In this document: piece by piece, positions 8,462 to 18,167 of the stretch | How positions within the stretch are numbered: the first letter of the stretch is position 1 | Layout of the letters: each line of letters begins with the position of its first letter | DNA from: Blastomonas sp. SL216 | GTDB taxonomy: Bacteria > Pseudomonadota > Alphaproteobacteria > Sphingomonadales > Sphingomonadaceae | Direction of reading: 5' to 3' | Length of the DNA: 64,000 nt | Assembly (NCBI GenBank): GCA_026625625.1 | Contig: CP113055.1 | Location: 870,501-934,500 of the forward strand | The notes under the pieces: model-generated | Told to the model about the DNA's origin: nothing | Databases searched by the model: none | Seen by the model: the letters and a program-made list of their open reading frames with translations, nothing else | Made by a program: the position numbers and the translations under genes

Positions 8462-9769
8462 ATGAAGACATTTGCTCAGTTGATCTCGGCGGCGCTCGCC
8501 GCGTCGGCTCTCACGGTTTCGGCTTTGGCCGTTTCGGTCGCTGCGCAGGAGGCTCCCAAGCGGACGGTGATCACCGCGGCGAAGATGATCGATGTCGCCA
8601 CCGGCAAGGTGACCGAGTTCCCCGCGATCTTCACCGAGAATGGCCGCATCACCGGAATCGCCGATGCGCGCACGGTGCGCTGGGGGGCGGACGTGAGCCA
8701 TATCGACCTGTCGGGCAAGACGCTGTTGCCCGGGCTGATCGACATGCACGTGCATCTCGACAGCTCGCCCACCTATGGCGGCTATAACAGCCTGCAGTTC
8801 ACCGACCGCTTCTGGAGCTTCGTTGCCGCCGCGAACGCGCGCGCGATGCTCGATGCCGGGTTCACCACGGTCCGCAATGTGGGCTCCGAAGGCTATAATG
8901 ATGTCGCGCTGAAACAGGCGATCGGCGAGGGCTGGGCCGTGGGGCCGCGCGTTGTTCCTGCGGCGCATGCCTTGGGCGCGACCGGCGGGCATTGCGACCA
9001 GACCTATCTTCCTCCCTCGTTCGCGGCCAAATCGCCTGCGGTCGGCGACGGCCCGGTCGAGCTGCGCCAGAAGGTGCGCGAGCAGCGCAAGTACGGCGCT
9101 GAGGTGATCAAGGTCTGCGCCACCGGCGGGGTGTTCTCGCGCAATACCGAGCCGGGCCAGCAGCAGCTTTCCGAAGAGGAACTGCGCGCGATTGCCGATG
9201 AGGCGCATCAATGGGGCCTGCGCGTCGCGGCGCACGCGCATGGCGCGGCGGGCATCAAGGCGGCGATCCGCGCAGGGATCGACACTATCGAGCATGCGAG
9301 CCTGGTCGATGACGAGGGCATCCGCCTGGCGGCAGAGCGCAAGCAGCCGGTGTGGTTCTCGATGGATATCTTCAACACCGATTACACCCAGGCCGAAGGC
9401 GCGAAGAACGGTGTGATGGAAGACAATCTGCGCAAGGACCGCGAAGTCGCGCAGATCCAGCGCGACAATTTCCGCAAGGCGCACCGCGCGGGCGTGAAGA
9501 TGGTGTTCGGCAGCGATGCAGGCGTGATGCCGCATGCCACGGCGGGCGGCCAGTTCAAGGTGATGGTCGAATATGGCATGACCCCGCTGGAGGCGATCCG
9601 CGCGGCGACGATGAACGCCGCCGAGGCGCTGGGCAAATCCACTGATGTCGGGGCGATTGCGGTGGGTCGCTATGCCGATATCATCGCGGTGGATGGCGAT
9701 CCGCTGGCCGATGTCCGCGAGCTGGAAAGCGTCGATGCCGTGGTGCAGGGCGGTGTCCGGATTCGCTGA
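8462..9769 (+). CDS. Exported metal-dependent amidohydrolase
   Basis: This is an amidohydrolase-superfamily enzyme of the imidazolonepropionase/Xaa-Pro dipeptidase-like branch, 435 residues. A signal peptide (MKTFAQLISAALAAS..., cleavage likely after AVSVAAQ) directs export. Metal ligands are visible: DMHVHLD, a likely carboxylated Lys in EVIKVCATGG, VAAHAHG, TIEHASL and FGSDAG. ATG 8462 was chosen because the signal peptide begins there; the upstream extension is not protein-like. Substrate cannot be read from sequence. Confidence 0.9.
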   Translation: MKTFAQLISAALAASALTVSALAVSVAAQEAPKRTVITAAKMIDVATGKVTEFPAIFTENGRITGIADARTVRWGADVSHIDLSGKTLLPGLIDMHVHLDSSPTYGGYNSLQFTDRFWSFVAAANARAMLDAGFTTVRNVGSEGYNDVALKQAIGEGWAVGPRVVPAAHALGATGGHCDQTYLPPSFAAKSPAVGDGPVELRQKVREQRKYGAEVIKVCATGGVFSRNTEPGQQQLSEEELRAIADEAHQWGLRVAAHAHGAAGIKAAIRAGIDTIEHASLVDDEGIRLAAERKQPVWFSMDIFNTDYTQAEGAKNGVMEDNLRKDREVAQIQRDNFRKAHRAGVKMVFGSDAGVMPHATAGGQFKVMVEYGMTPLEAIRAATMNAAEALGKSTDVGAIAVGRYADIIAVDGDPLADVRELESVDAVVQGGVRIR

Positions 9770-9872
9770 CCATTTGTGCGGTAAATTGCCGCAACACTGG
9801 TGGAAATCCGCTTCCACGCGTTGAAGCGCAGTGCTAATTGCTGCGCACAATCTGCTTTCTGGGGAGAAGAGC

Positions 9873-11173
<1,301 letters not shown>

Positions 11174-11191
11174 GGCCTTGGCGCCACCCCG

Positions 11192-12379
11192 TCAGTTCCC
11201 GTGCTTGCGCACCAGTTCGCGCATGGCATCGTCGAGCCCTTCGAGCGTCAGCGGGTACATCCGGTCCTTCATCAGGTCCTTGATCATCCGCACCGACTGC
11301 GAATAGCCCCACTGGTTTTCGGGCACCGGATTGAGCCAGGCCGCTGCCGGATAGGTGTTGGTGACGCGCTGCATCCAGACCGCGCCGGCCTCATCGTTGA
11401 AATGCTCGACAGAGCCACCCGGATGGCTGATTTCATAGGGACTCATCGAGGCATCGCCGACGAAGATGACCTTATAGTCATGGCCATATTTGTGCAGGAT
11501 ATCCCAGGTGTTGGTCCGCTCGGTGAAGCGGCGGCGATTGTCCTTCCACACGCCTTCGTACAGGCAGTTGTGGAAATAGAAGAATTCGAGATTCTTGAAC
11601 TCGGTCGTCGCGGCGGAGAACAGCTCCTCGCACAGCTTGATGAACGGGTCCATCGATCCGCCGACATCCAGGAACAGCAGCAGCTTGACCGCATTGTGCC
11701 GCTCGGGCCGCATGCGGATATCCAGCCAGCCCTGCCGCGCGGTGCCATCGATCGTGCCATCGATATCGAGCTCGTCGGCTGATCCTTCGCGGGCGAAGCG
11801 GCGCAGCCGGCGCAGCGCGACCTTGATGTTGCGCGTGCCCAGCTGCCGGGTCGAATCGAGATTCTGGTACTCGCGCTTTTCCCATACCTTGATGGCACGC
11901 TTGTGCTTGCTCTCGCCGCCGATGCGGACGCCTTCGGGGTTGAAGCCGGAATTGCCGAACGGGCTGGTACCGCCGGTGCCGATCCATTTGTTGCCGCCCT
12001 GATGGCGCTCTTCCTGCTCCTCGAGCCGCTTCTTCAGCGTCTCCATGATCTCTTCCCATGAACCCAGCGACTTGATCTTTTCCATCTCCTCTTCGGACAG
12101 GAACTTCTCGGCCACGGCCTTCAGCCAGTCTTCGGGAATGGTCGCCGAATCATTGCCCTGAAAGGTCATGTCGAGACCCTTGAACACCTTGGCGAACACC
12201 TGGTCGAACCGGTCGAGCAGCCCCTCATCCTTCACCAGCGTGGCGCGCGAGAGATAATAGAATTCCTCGGGGCTCTGTTGGATCACTTGGGCATGCAGCG
12301 CCTCGAGCAGCAGCAGATGTTCCTTGAGCGACACCGAAATTCCGGCGCTGCGCAATTCGTCCATGAATGAAAAGAACAT
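11192..12379 (-). CDS. VWA-domain protein, CoxE-like partner of MoxR
   Basis: The 395-residue protein has a helical N-terminal part and a C-terminal von Willebrand A domain. The MIDAS motif is LDVGGSMD, a variant of DxSxS that I believe is usual for this subgroup. Such proteins act with MoxR AAA ATPases as chaperone-like pairs. The MoxR gene is on the same strand at 14412-15254, separated by a chemoreceptor gene on the other strand. Both genes share an upstream motif (see 12394 and 15339). Confidence 0.9.
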   Translation of the reverse strand: MFFSFMDELRSAGISVSLKEHLLLLEALHAQVIQQSPEEFYYLSRATLVKDEGLLDRFDQVFAKVFKGLDMTFQGNDSATIPEDWLKAVAEKFLSEEEMEKIKSLGSWEEIMETLKKRLEEQEERHQGGNKWIGTGGTSPFGNSGFNPEGVRIGGESKHKRAIKVWEKREYQNLDSTRQLGTRNIKVALRRLRRFAREGSADELDIDGTIDGTARQGWLDIRMRPERHNAVKLLLFLDVGGSMDPFIKLCEELFSAATTEFKNLEFFYFHNCLYEGVWKDNRRRFTERTNTWDILHKYGHDYKVIFVGDASMSPYEISHPGGSVEHFNDEAGAVWMQRVTNTYPAAAWLNPVPENQWGYSQSVRMIKDLMKDRMYPLTLEGLDDAMRELVRKHGN

Positions 12380-12393
12380 CGGTTGTCCCTGCT

Positions 12394-12411
12394 GCTTTAC
12401 GTTTCCGTCAG
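12394..12411 (-). promoter_or_regulatory. Candidate operator upstream of the VWA gene, shared with moxR
   Basis: Read on the minus strand this is CTGACGGAAACGTAAAGC, 15 bases before the VWA start codon. A nearly identical sequence with one extra CGTAAA unit occurs upstream of the moxR-type gene at 15339-15362. ACGT-containing repeats of this kind resemble MerR-family (LiuR-like) sites, but the regulator is unknown. Confidence 0.45.
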
Positions 12412-12532
12412 GTCAGACGATGCAGATCAGGCGGCTGTCTGGCAAGCGGGAACCTTCCGGACGGGGCATTTTACCCAAGATTAACCATGTGCCACTAACC
12501 CTTTGCGCTACCAGCCAGCCTGAAGGTCCTTG

Positions 12533-13933
12533 ATGGAGCAGCATCGCATTATCCCGCCAGACAGCGATGCCGTCCAGCAGATGGCGGAAAGCTGTGGCGA
12601 GTCGGTCATCGGCGCTTCGCGGGTCGGCGGTATCGTCAGCGCCGTGCGCGGTCGCATGGCTTTGCTCGGCGAAAAGCGCTCCTATCTCGAACAGATCGCG
12701 CGCAATCTCTCGCAAGAGCAGGAACAGGTCGTCATCGCGACCGCTAGCGCCCAGCGGATGAGCCAGGAGGCCTATCGCAACCTCGCCGAAAGTTCGGAAA
12801 CCATGCAGGTTTCCGCGCTGGAACTGCACGACCTGATCTCGCTGATCCAGGGACTGGGCGAGGATGTGAAGCGCTTTTCCCATGCGATGGACGATGTGAT
12901 CCTGGCCAGTCGCACCATCGATGCCATCGCACGCTCTACCAACATGCTCGCGCTCAATGCGGCCATCGAGGCGGAACGGGCAGGGGCAGCGGGGGCAACC
13001 TTCGCGGTGGTCGCTGCAGAGGTCAAGAAACTGGCGCAGGATACCCGCCAGGTGACCGACCGGATTGCCGGCACGATGAATTCGCTGAGCACCGAGGCCG
13101 GGCATTTCATGGCACAGGTGGAAAAGGGCGTCGATCAGAGCCGCAGCGCGCAGCGGCACCTCGAAACCATCGACGCGGCTGTCCGCCAGGCAGGCGACAT
13201 GATGCGCGAGGTCGCCAGCAAGGCCGATGCCATCGCCGATTCCAGCAACGGGGTACGATCGGATACCGGCGAACTGTGCGACAATCTGTTCGTGTTCATG
13301 GAGGATGTCGCCGGCTGCAGCAACCAGCTGGAGGACGCACTCGGCCAGACCAATGCGCTGGAGGGGCTGTCCAATGTCGTCTTCAACCAGCTGCTGCACA
13401 CCGGCCTATCGCACCGCGACAATCCGTTCGTCGAACTCGCTGTTTCCACATGCGACGAGATCAAGGGTGTGATCGAAGCGGCGATCGATTCCGGGCAGCT
13501 GGCCGAGATCGACGTGTTTGATCGCGACTACCGCCCGCGCGGCGAGCCTGGGCTCGACCGGTTCGACATCCGCTTCAACGATTTTGCCGATGCCCGCATC
13601 CGCCCGATTCTCGACCGCTTCTGGGGCCAGGACAATCATACCTATGGCGCGGTGATCTCGAACGAGGACGGCTATCTGCCAACGCATATTTCCGAACGCT
13701 CGCACACCCCCACCGGGGACTTGCAGCACGATGCGGCGCATTGCCGCAACCGCAGGATCGTGCTGGACCATACCACCAGAGGCGCCATCGCGCACAAGCA
13801 TGACCGCTATTATGCGGCGGTCTACCGCTTTGAACCGACCGCCAGCGACGGCTGCATATTGCGCAACATCTTCGTGCCGTTGTGGATCAAGGGCCGCTAT
13901 TGGGGCAATTTCGAGCTGGCCTTTATCCGCTAG
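12533..13933 (+). CDS. Cytoplasmic methyl-accepting chemotaxis-type protein
   Basis: The 466-residue protein has no membrane segment. A coiled-coil signalling domain carries the CheA/CheW-contact hairpin (ARSTNMLALNAAIEAERAG, about residue 134 onward). A C-terminal globular domain contains DGYLPTH near residue 380 and IKGRYWGNFELAF at the end, a block also seen in soluble alphaproteobacterial chemoreceptors. ATG 12533 directly follows an in-frame TTG. No che genes are present in the window. The ligand is unknown. Confidence 0.85.
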   Translation: MEQHRIIPPDSDAVQQMAESCGESVIGASRVGGIVSAVRGRMALLGEKRSYLEQIARNLSQEQEQVVIATASAQRMSQEAYRNLAESSETMQVSALELHDLISLIQGLGEDVKRFSHAMDDVILASRTIDAIARSTNMLALNAAIEAERAGAAGATFAVVAAEVKKLAQDTRQVTDRIAGTMNSLSTEAGHFMAQVEKGVDQSRSAQRHLETIDAAVRQAGDMMREVASKADAIADSSNGVRSDTGELCDNLFVFMEDVAGCSNQLEDALGQTNALEGLSNVVFNQLLHTGLSHRDNPFVELAVSTCDEIKGVIEAAIDSGQLAEIDVFDRDYRPRGEPGLDRFDIRFNDFADARIRPILDRFWGQDNHTYGAVISNEDGYLPTHISERSHTPTGDLQHDAAHCRNRRIVLDHTTRGAIAHKHDRYYAAVYRFEPTASDGCILRNIFVPLWIKGRYWGNFELAFIR

Positions 13934-13939
13934 CAACGG

Positions 13940-14407
13940 TCAGCCATGGCCGATCCGCTCACGCGCGAACGCCGCAAATTTCGGGCCAGCATCATTGCGA
14001 TTGTCGATGCCGCGAATGGTTCGGCGCGCGCCATCGTTGAGCGTGAAGACGATGCGATGGTCGAGGCCGCGCTTGGCATAGCAGACATCGCTGATGTCGC
14101 TCCACGGCACGGCGCGCAACAAGGTGGAGCCTTGGGGTGTTGCCCTGATCGCGACCTGATCCGCCCAGCGCCACGCGCTGCGAAACACCTCCCAGGCAAG
14201 ATACAGAGCCAGCACCGCCAGCGGCACATTCACCCCCGCCAGCGTCATGTCCTGCGTCAGTTTCAAAATCCCGCCGCGCCGCGTATCGGCCATGTCCTGC
14301 GCCAATGAAGGATCAACGGCGGCAAAGCCGAACAGGACGCAGGCGACGATCATGAGCGGCAGAAGCCAGGCAATCAGCCCGGTTCGCCAGCGCAGCTCGG
14401 TGACCAA
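13940..14407 (-). CDS. Membrane protein with PH-like C-terminal domain
   Basis: The 155-residue product has two membrane segments (about 10-30 and 58-75) and a soluble C-terminal domain with VPWSDISDVCYAKRGLDHRIVFTL, reminiscent of bacterial PH domains. No specific family is recognised. It ends 4 bases after the moxR stop region and probably belongs to the same transcript. Confidence 0.65.
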   Translation of the reverse strand: MVTELRWRTGLIAWLLPLMIVACVLFGFAAVDPSLAQDMADTRRGGILKLTQDMTLAGVNVPLAVLALYLAWEVFRSAWRWADQVAIRATPQGSTLLRAVPWSDISDVCYAKRGLDHRIVFTLNDGARRTIRGIDNRNDAGPKFAAFARERIGHG

Positions 14408-14411
14408 GCGA

Positions 14412-15254
14412 TCAGCTGTTGCGGCGCGCCATGAAGGCCAGCCGTTCGAACAGCATCACGTCCTGCTCGTTCTTGAGCAGCGCGCCGTGCAGCGGCGGGA
14501 TGGCCTTGCTGGGATCGCGCGATTGCAGCACTTCCAGCGGCATGTCCTCATGCAGCAGCAGCTTCAGCCAGTCGAGCAGCTCGCTGGTCGAGGGCTTCTT
14601 CTTGAGCCCGGGCACCTCGCGCACGTCGTAGAAAATCTCGAGCGCCTTCTGGACCAGGATCTTCTGGATGCCGGGGAAGTGCACGTCGATGATCGCCTGC
14701 ATCGTCTCGCGATCGGGAAACTTGATATAATGGAAGAAGCAGCGGCGCAGGAACGCGTCGGGCAGTTCCTTCTCGTTGTTCGAGGTGATCACCACGATCG
14801 GGCGCTCCTGCGCCTTCACGAGCTCCTTGGTCTCGTAGACATAGAATTCCATCCGATCGAGCTCTTGCAGCAGATCGTTGGGGAACTCGATATCGGCCTT
14901 GTCGATCTCGTCGATCAGCAGCACGGGAAGCTGCGGCGCGGTGAACGCCTCCCACAGCTTGCCCTTCTTGATGTAATTGCCGATGTCATGGACGCGCTCG
15001 TCGCCAAGCTGGCCATCGCGCAAACGTGCGACCGCATCGTATTCGTAGAGGCCCTGCTGCGCCTTGGTGGTCGACTTGATGTTCCATTCAATCAGCGGGG
15101 CATTGGCGGCCGCAGCGATCTGATGCGCCAGCACGGTCTTGCCGGTGCCGGGCTCGCCCTTGACCAGAAGCGGGCGGCGCAATGTCACCGCAGCGTTCAC
15201 CGCCACCTTCAGGTCGTCGGTTGCCACATAATCGCTGGTGCCTTCAAAACGCAT
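14412..15254 (-). CDS. MoxR-family AAA ATPase
   Basis: This 280-residue ATPase has Walker A GEPGTGKT (about 33-40), Walker B VLLIDEIDKA (about 111-120) and a sensor-1 VITSNNEKELPDAFLRRC. MoxR proteins remodel or activate partner proteins together with a VWA protein; the likely partner is encoded at 11192-12379. A shared motif at 15339 suggests co-regulation despite the 2-kb gap. Confidence 0.92.
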   Translation of the reverse strand: MRFEGTSDYVATDDLKVAVNAAVTLRRPLLVKGEPGTGKTVLAHQIAAAANAPLIEWNIKSTTKAQQGLYEYDAVARLRDGQLGDERVHDIGNYIKKGKLWEAFTAPQLPVLLIDEIDKADIEFPNDLLQELDRMEFYVYETKELVKAQERPIVVITSNNEKELPDAFLRRCFFHYIKFPDRETMQAIIDVHFPGIQKILVQKALEIFYDVREVPGLKKKPSTSELLDWLKLLLHEDMPLEVLQSRDPSKAIPPLHGALLKNEQDVMLFERLAFMARRNS

Positions 15255-15338
15255 GAGAATGGCCTTCCTGCCGCTGTTAACTGTTCGTTTAAGCGATAAG
15301 GGGCTTGATGCGGCTTGGCAAGCGGCGACAGCGATTGA

Positions 15339-15362
15339 GCTTTACGTTTACGTTTGCGTCAG
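15339..15362 (-). promoter_or_regulatory. Candidate operator upstream of moxR
   Basis: On the minus strand this site reads CTGACGCAAACGTAAA followed by CGTAAAGC. It is 85 bases before the moxR start and matches the motif before the VWA gene at 12394-12411 apart from one substitution and a 6-base insertion that repeats CGTAAA. Confidence 0.45.
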
Positions 15363-15394
15363 TTCGCGAAGACGCGGCGGATGGCGCGGAAGGG

Positions 15395-16087
15395 TCAGAA
15401 CCCGTCCTGGATGCGGCGCAGTTCCGCGCGCTCCGCCAGCATGTCCCAGAAATTGCCGTGCTGGACCAGCATCTGCGATGCACCAAAGCCCATGGCGCGA
15501 CCGACCGAGCGGTCGGCACCGATCTCGGCTGCCAATTCGAGCGTTTCCTCGCGTGTGGGCAGGCTGCTGGGGCGGGGTTCGAGCCCGGTGCGCTGAGCGA
15601 TCACGTCGAGCACGGCGCGAATGATGTGCCAGTCAAGCACCAGTGCAAAGGCCGCACCGAGTGCGCAGCCCTGCCGGTCCGATTGCGACAGCGCATTGAG
15701 CGCGCCGCGCAGATTGATGATTGCAGGCGTGCACTTGTCCTGGCCCGGCGTGCTGGTGATGGGGCCGGCAGCGACGGTCAGCTTGGTCAGCAGCGCCCGC
15801 TCTCCGACGAAGGCCTCGCAGGCGCGGGCCAGCCATTTGCCCACCTGGGGGTCGGCGCTGCGCGTGGCGGCATAATCGATCAGCCCCGGATAGCGGCCGT
15901 GCAACAGGCAGAGGAAATGCGCAGCATCAGCCAGATCGACTGCCTTTGCCGGTACGGCGCGGTCTGCCAGCCGGGCGACAAACGCGTGCGTATCGCTCAT
16001 GCCCAGGGCGAGCGCGGCCTCCAGCGAGCGCGGCGGTGCCGCCTCTGGCTGTGCGCGGTCAAAAGCTCCAGGCTGGATGAACGACAC
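15395..16087 (-). CDS. Uncharacterised alphaproteobacterial protein
   Basis: The 230-residue soluble, largely helical protein carries KCTPAIINLRGALNALSQSDRQGCALGAAFALVLDWHIIR (residues about 139 on, motif region) that looks conserved. I associate it loosely with DUF6975, but without certainty. GTG 16087 was chosen because the ATG at 16150 would add a Cys-rich segment that looks untranslated. A CGGAG element lies upstream of the GTG. Confidence 0.7.
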   Translation of the reverse strand: MSFIQPGAFDRAQPEAAPPRSLEAALALGMSDTHAFVARLADRAVPAKAVDLADAAHFLCLLHGRYPGLIDYAATRSADPQVGKWLARACEAFVGERALLTKLTVAAGPITSTPGQDKCTPAIINLRGALNALSQSDRQGCALGAAFALVLDWHIIRAVLDVIAQRTGLEPRPSSLPTREETLELAAEIGADRSVGRAMGFGASQMLVQHGNFWDMLAERAELRRIQDGF

Positions 16088-16208
16088 TAGGTTGCAGCTC
16101 CGGTTGCAGGTGGACAAGGTGTGGCAGGCAGGCGCGCGGCCTGCCCCCACCAGCCTCCCTTAGCGGATCGTCCTAAAGAGAAGGTTTACGACTGCGGACT
16201 TGGTCGCA

Positions 16209-17321
16209 TTATGCGCCGCGCCGGTGTTCCTCGTCGAGGAACCGAGCGACATCGTCCAGATCGACGTCATGCGCGACATAGGTCTGGCCAATGGCATGCA
16301 GCAGAAGAAAGGGCAGGGTGCCGCCGGTCATCTTCTTGTCGTGCCGCATGTGATCGACCAGCTCGGCCCCGCCCGCTGTCACGCCGGCGGCAGAGAGGCT
16401 GGTCGGCATGGCACAGGCCCCAAGATGACGGGCCACGCGCTGGGCATCGGCCGCATCGCACAGGCCGCGCCGCGCAGAATAGCGCAGCGCCAGCACCATG
16501 CCGACGCCGACCGCCTCGCCATGCAGCAGGCGCTCACCAAACCCGGTATCGGCCTCCAGCGCATGACCAAAAGTGTGGCCCAGGTTGAGCAATGCGCGCT
16601 TGTCCTTGGTCTCGCGCTCGTCCTCGCCGACGATACGCGCCTTGGCGGCGACCGAGGTGACGATGGCGTGCTCCAGCGCTGCCGGCTCCTGCTTCAGCAC
16701 CTGGCCGCCATTCGCCTCGCACCAGTCGAAAAACGGCGCATCGTCGATCAGGCCGTATTTGACGACTTCGGCATAGCCGGCTCGCATTTCGCGCGCGGGC
16801 AGGGTGGCCAGCACCTGCGGATCGATCAGCACGAATTTGGGTTGATAGAAGGTGCCGACCAGGTTCTTGCCCGCGGCGGTATTGATGGCGGTTTTGCCGC
16901 CCACCGAACTGTCGACCTGCGCCAGCAGAGTGGTTGGGATCTGCACGAACTCGCAGCCGCGCTTGACGATCGAGGCGGCAAAGCCGGTCAGGTCGCCGAT
17001 CATTCCGCCGCCCAGCGCGAATATGGTGTCGCTGCGCTCGACGCCCATCGCGAGCAGCCAGTCGATCAGCCGTGCCAGCTCCGCCCACCTCTTGCTCGCC
17101 TCACCAGCGGGCACCACATGCAGATGCGCTTCGACTCCGGCAGTGGCGAGCTGCGCCTCCACCTTCGGCCAATGGTGCTGGGCGACATGGGAATCGCTGA
17201 CCCACAAGGTCCGCCCGCGCCGTGTCCAGGGCGCGACATGCTCTGCAACCTGGCCAAGCGCGCCGGCCTCGACAAGAATGTCATAGCTGCGCTGGCCCAG
17301 CGCGATGTTCAGGCGTGCCAT
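16209..17321 (-). CDS. aroB: 3-dehydroquinate synthase
   Basis: This enzyme performs the second step of the shikimate pathway, converting DAHP to 3-dehydroquinate with NAD and a divalent metal. The 370-residue sequence contains GGGMIGDLTGFAAS, IPTTLLAQVDSSVGGKTAIN and the metal-binding NLGHTFGHALE and LHGEAVGVGM. Its start overlaps the end of aroK by 13 bases, the usual aroK-aroB operon. Confidence 0.97.
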   Translation of the reverse strand: MARLNIALGQRSYDILVEAGALGQVAEHVAPWTRRGRTLWVSDSHVAQHHWPKVEAQLATAGVEAHLHVVPAGEASKRWAELARLIDWLLAMGVERSDTIFALGGGMIGDLTGFAASIVKRGCEFVQIPTTLLAQVDSSVGGKTAINTAAGKNLVGTFYQPKFVLIDPQVLATLPAREMRAGYAEVVKYGLIDDAPFFDWCEANGGQVLKQEPAALEHAIVTSVAAKARIVGEDERETKDKRALLNLGHTFGHALEADTGFGERLLHGEAVGVGMVLALRYSARRGLCDAADAQRVARHLGACAMPTSLSAAGVTAGGAELVDHMRHDKKMTGGTLPFLLLHAIGQTYVAHDVDLDDVARFLDEEHRRGA

Positions 17322-17881
17322 TGGGCCAGTCCTTCCAATATTGACAATACGGTGCGGTTATGGGGACCATCCTTGCTGCGCACATGGACCTGCGCTTGGG
17401 CATAGATGGGGTTGCGCTGCTCGGCGAGCCGGGTCAGCACCTCTGCCGGATTGCCGTTGCGCAGCAATGGCCGGGTATTGCGGCGACTGACCCGTTCGAC
17501 CAGCGTGCGGATATCGGCATCCAGCCAGATCGCCACCGCGCCTGACAGGATGAGCCCGCGTGTCTCGTCGTTCATGAACGCGCCGCCGCCGGTGGCGATG
17601 ACGCGGGGCTGGCCATCGATCAGGCGCGAGATGACGCGGCGCTCTCCATCGCGGAAATAGGGTTCGCCAAAACGTTCGAATATCTCGGAGATCGTCATGT
17701 GCGCGGCTTTTTCGATCTCTTCGTCGGCGTCGACGAAACCAATCCCCAGATCATGCGCCAGACGTTTGCCCACGGTGGATTTGCCCACGCCCATCAGCCC
17801 CACCAGCACAAGGGGCCGGTCGAGCCATCGCATGATATCCCCGGCCAGCCGCGCAGGGTCTGATTTTCGGTTCTGCAGCAT
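17309..17881 (-). CDS. aroK: Shikimate kinase
   Basis: It phosphorylates shikimate at the 3-OH. The 190-residue protein has Walker A GLMGVGKSTVGKRLA, the shikimate-binding DADEEIE, GEPYFRDGERRVI and the GGGAF loop. ATG 17881 gives a short extension before the first strand; the internal ATG at residue 17 is an alternative. It is transcribed together with aroB. Confidence 0.96.
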   Translation of the reverse strand: MLQNRKSDPARLAGDIMRWLDRPLVLVGLMGVGKSTVGKRLAHDLGIGFVDADEEIEKAAHMTISEIFERFGEPYFRDGERRVISRLIDGQPRVIATGGGAFMNDETRGLILSGAVAIWLDADIRTLVERVSRRNTRPLLRNGNPAEVLTRLAEQRNPIYAQAQVHVRSKDGPHNRTVLSILEGLAQWHA

Positions 17882-17952
17882 TGCCGTGCAGCCTATAAAT
17901 GGGCTAGGCGATGGCGCAAGTTATCTTCAGTTGTGCAGGGAATATCCTGGCT

Positions 17953-18162
17953 ATGGCCATTATCGGACAGAATTACGGGCGACGCAGGCGGCCGATCGGG
18001 CCCTTCATCCTGGTCGGGCTGGCCGTGGTTCTGGTCGCCCTGCTGGCGCTGGCCTGGTCGCGCGGCGGTGAGGTTCCCACCCAGCGCGTCGAAAAGTCGA
18101 TCCCGCTGCCCGCAGCCGCCAAGAGCGGGGCCGGTGCAGGCTCTACCCAGTCCGAGGGCTGA
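17953..18162 (+). CDS. Small single-pass membrane protein
   Basis: The 69-residue product has a basic N-terminus (GRRRRPIGP), one membrane helix (about 17-36) and an Ala/Ser/Pro-rich exported tail. ATG 17953 is preferred over ATG 17911, which adds residues unlike the rest. It ends 5 bases before the next gene and is probably part of its operon. Function is unknown. Confidence 0.6.
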   Translation: MAIIGQNYGRRRRPIGPFILVGLAVVLVALLALAWSRGGEVPTQRVEKSIPLPAAAKSGAGAGSTQSEG

Positions 18163-18167
18163 AGACC

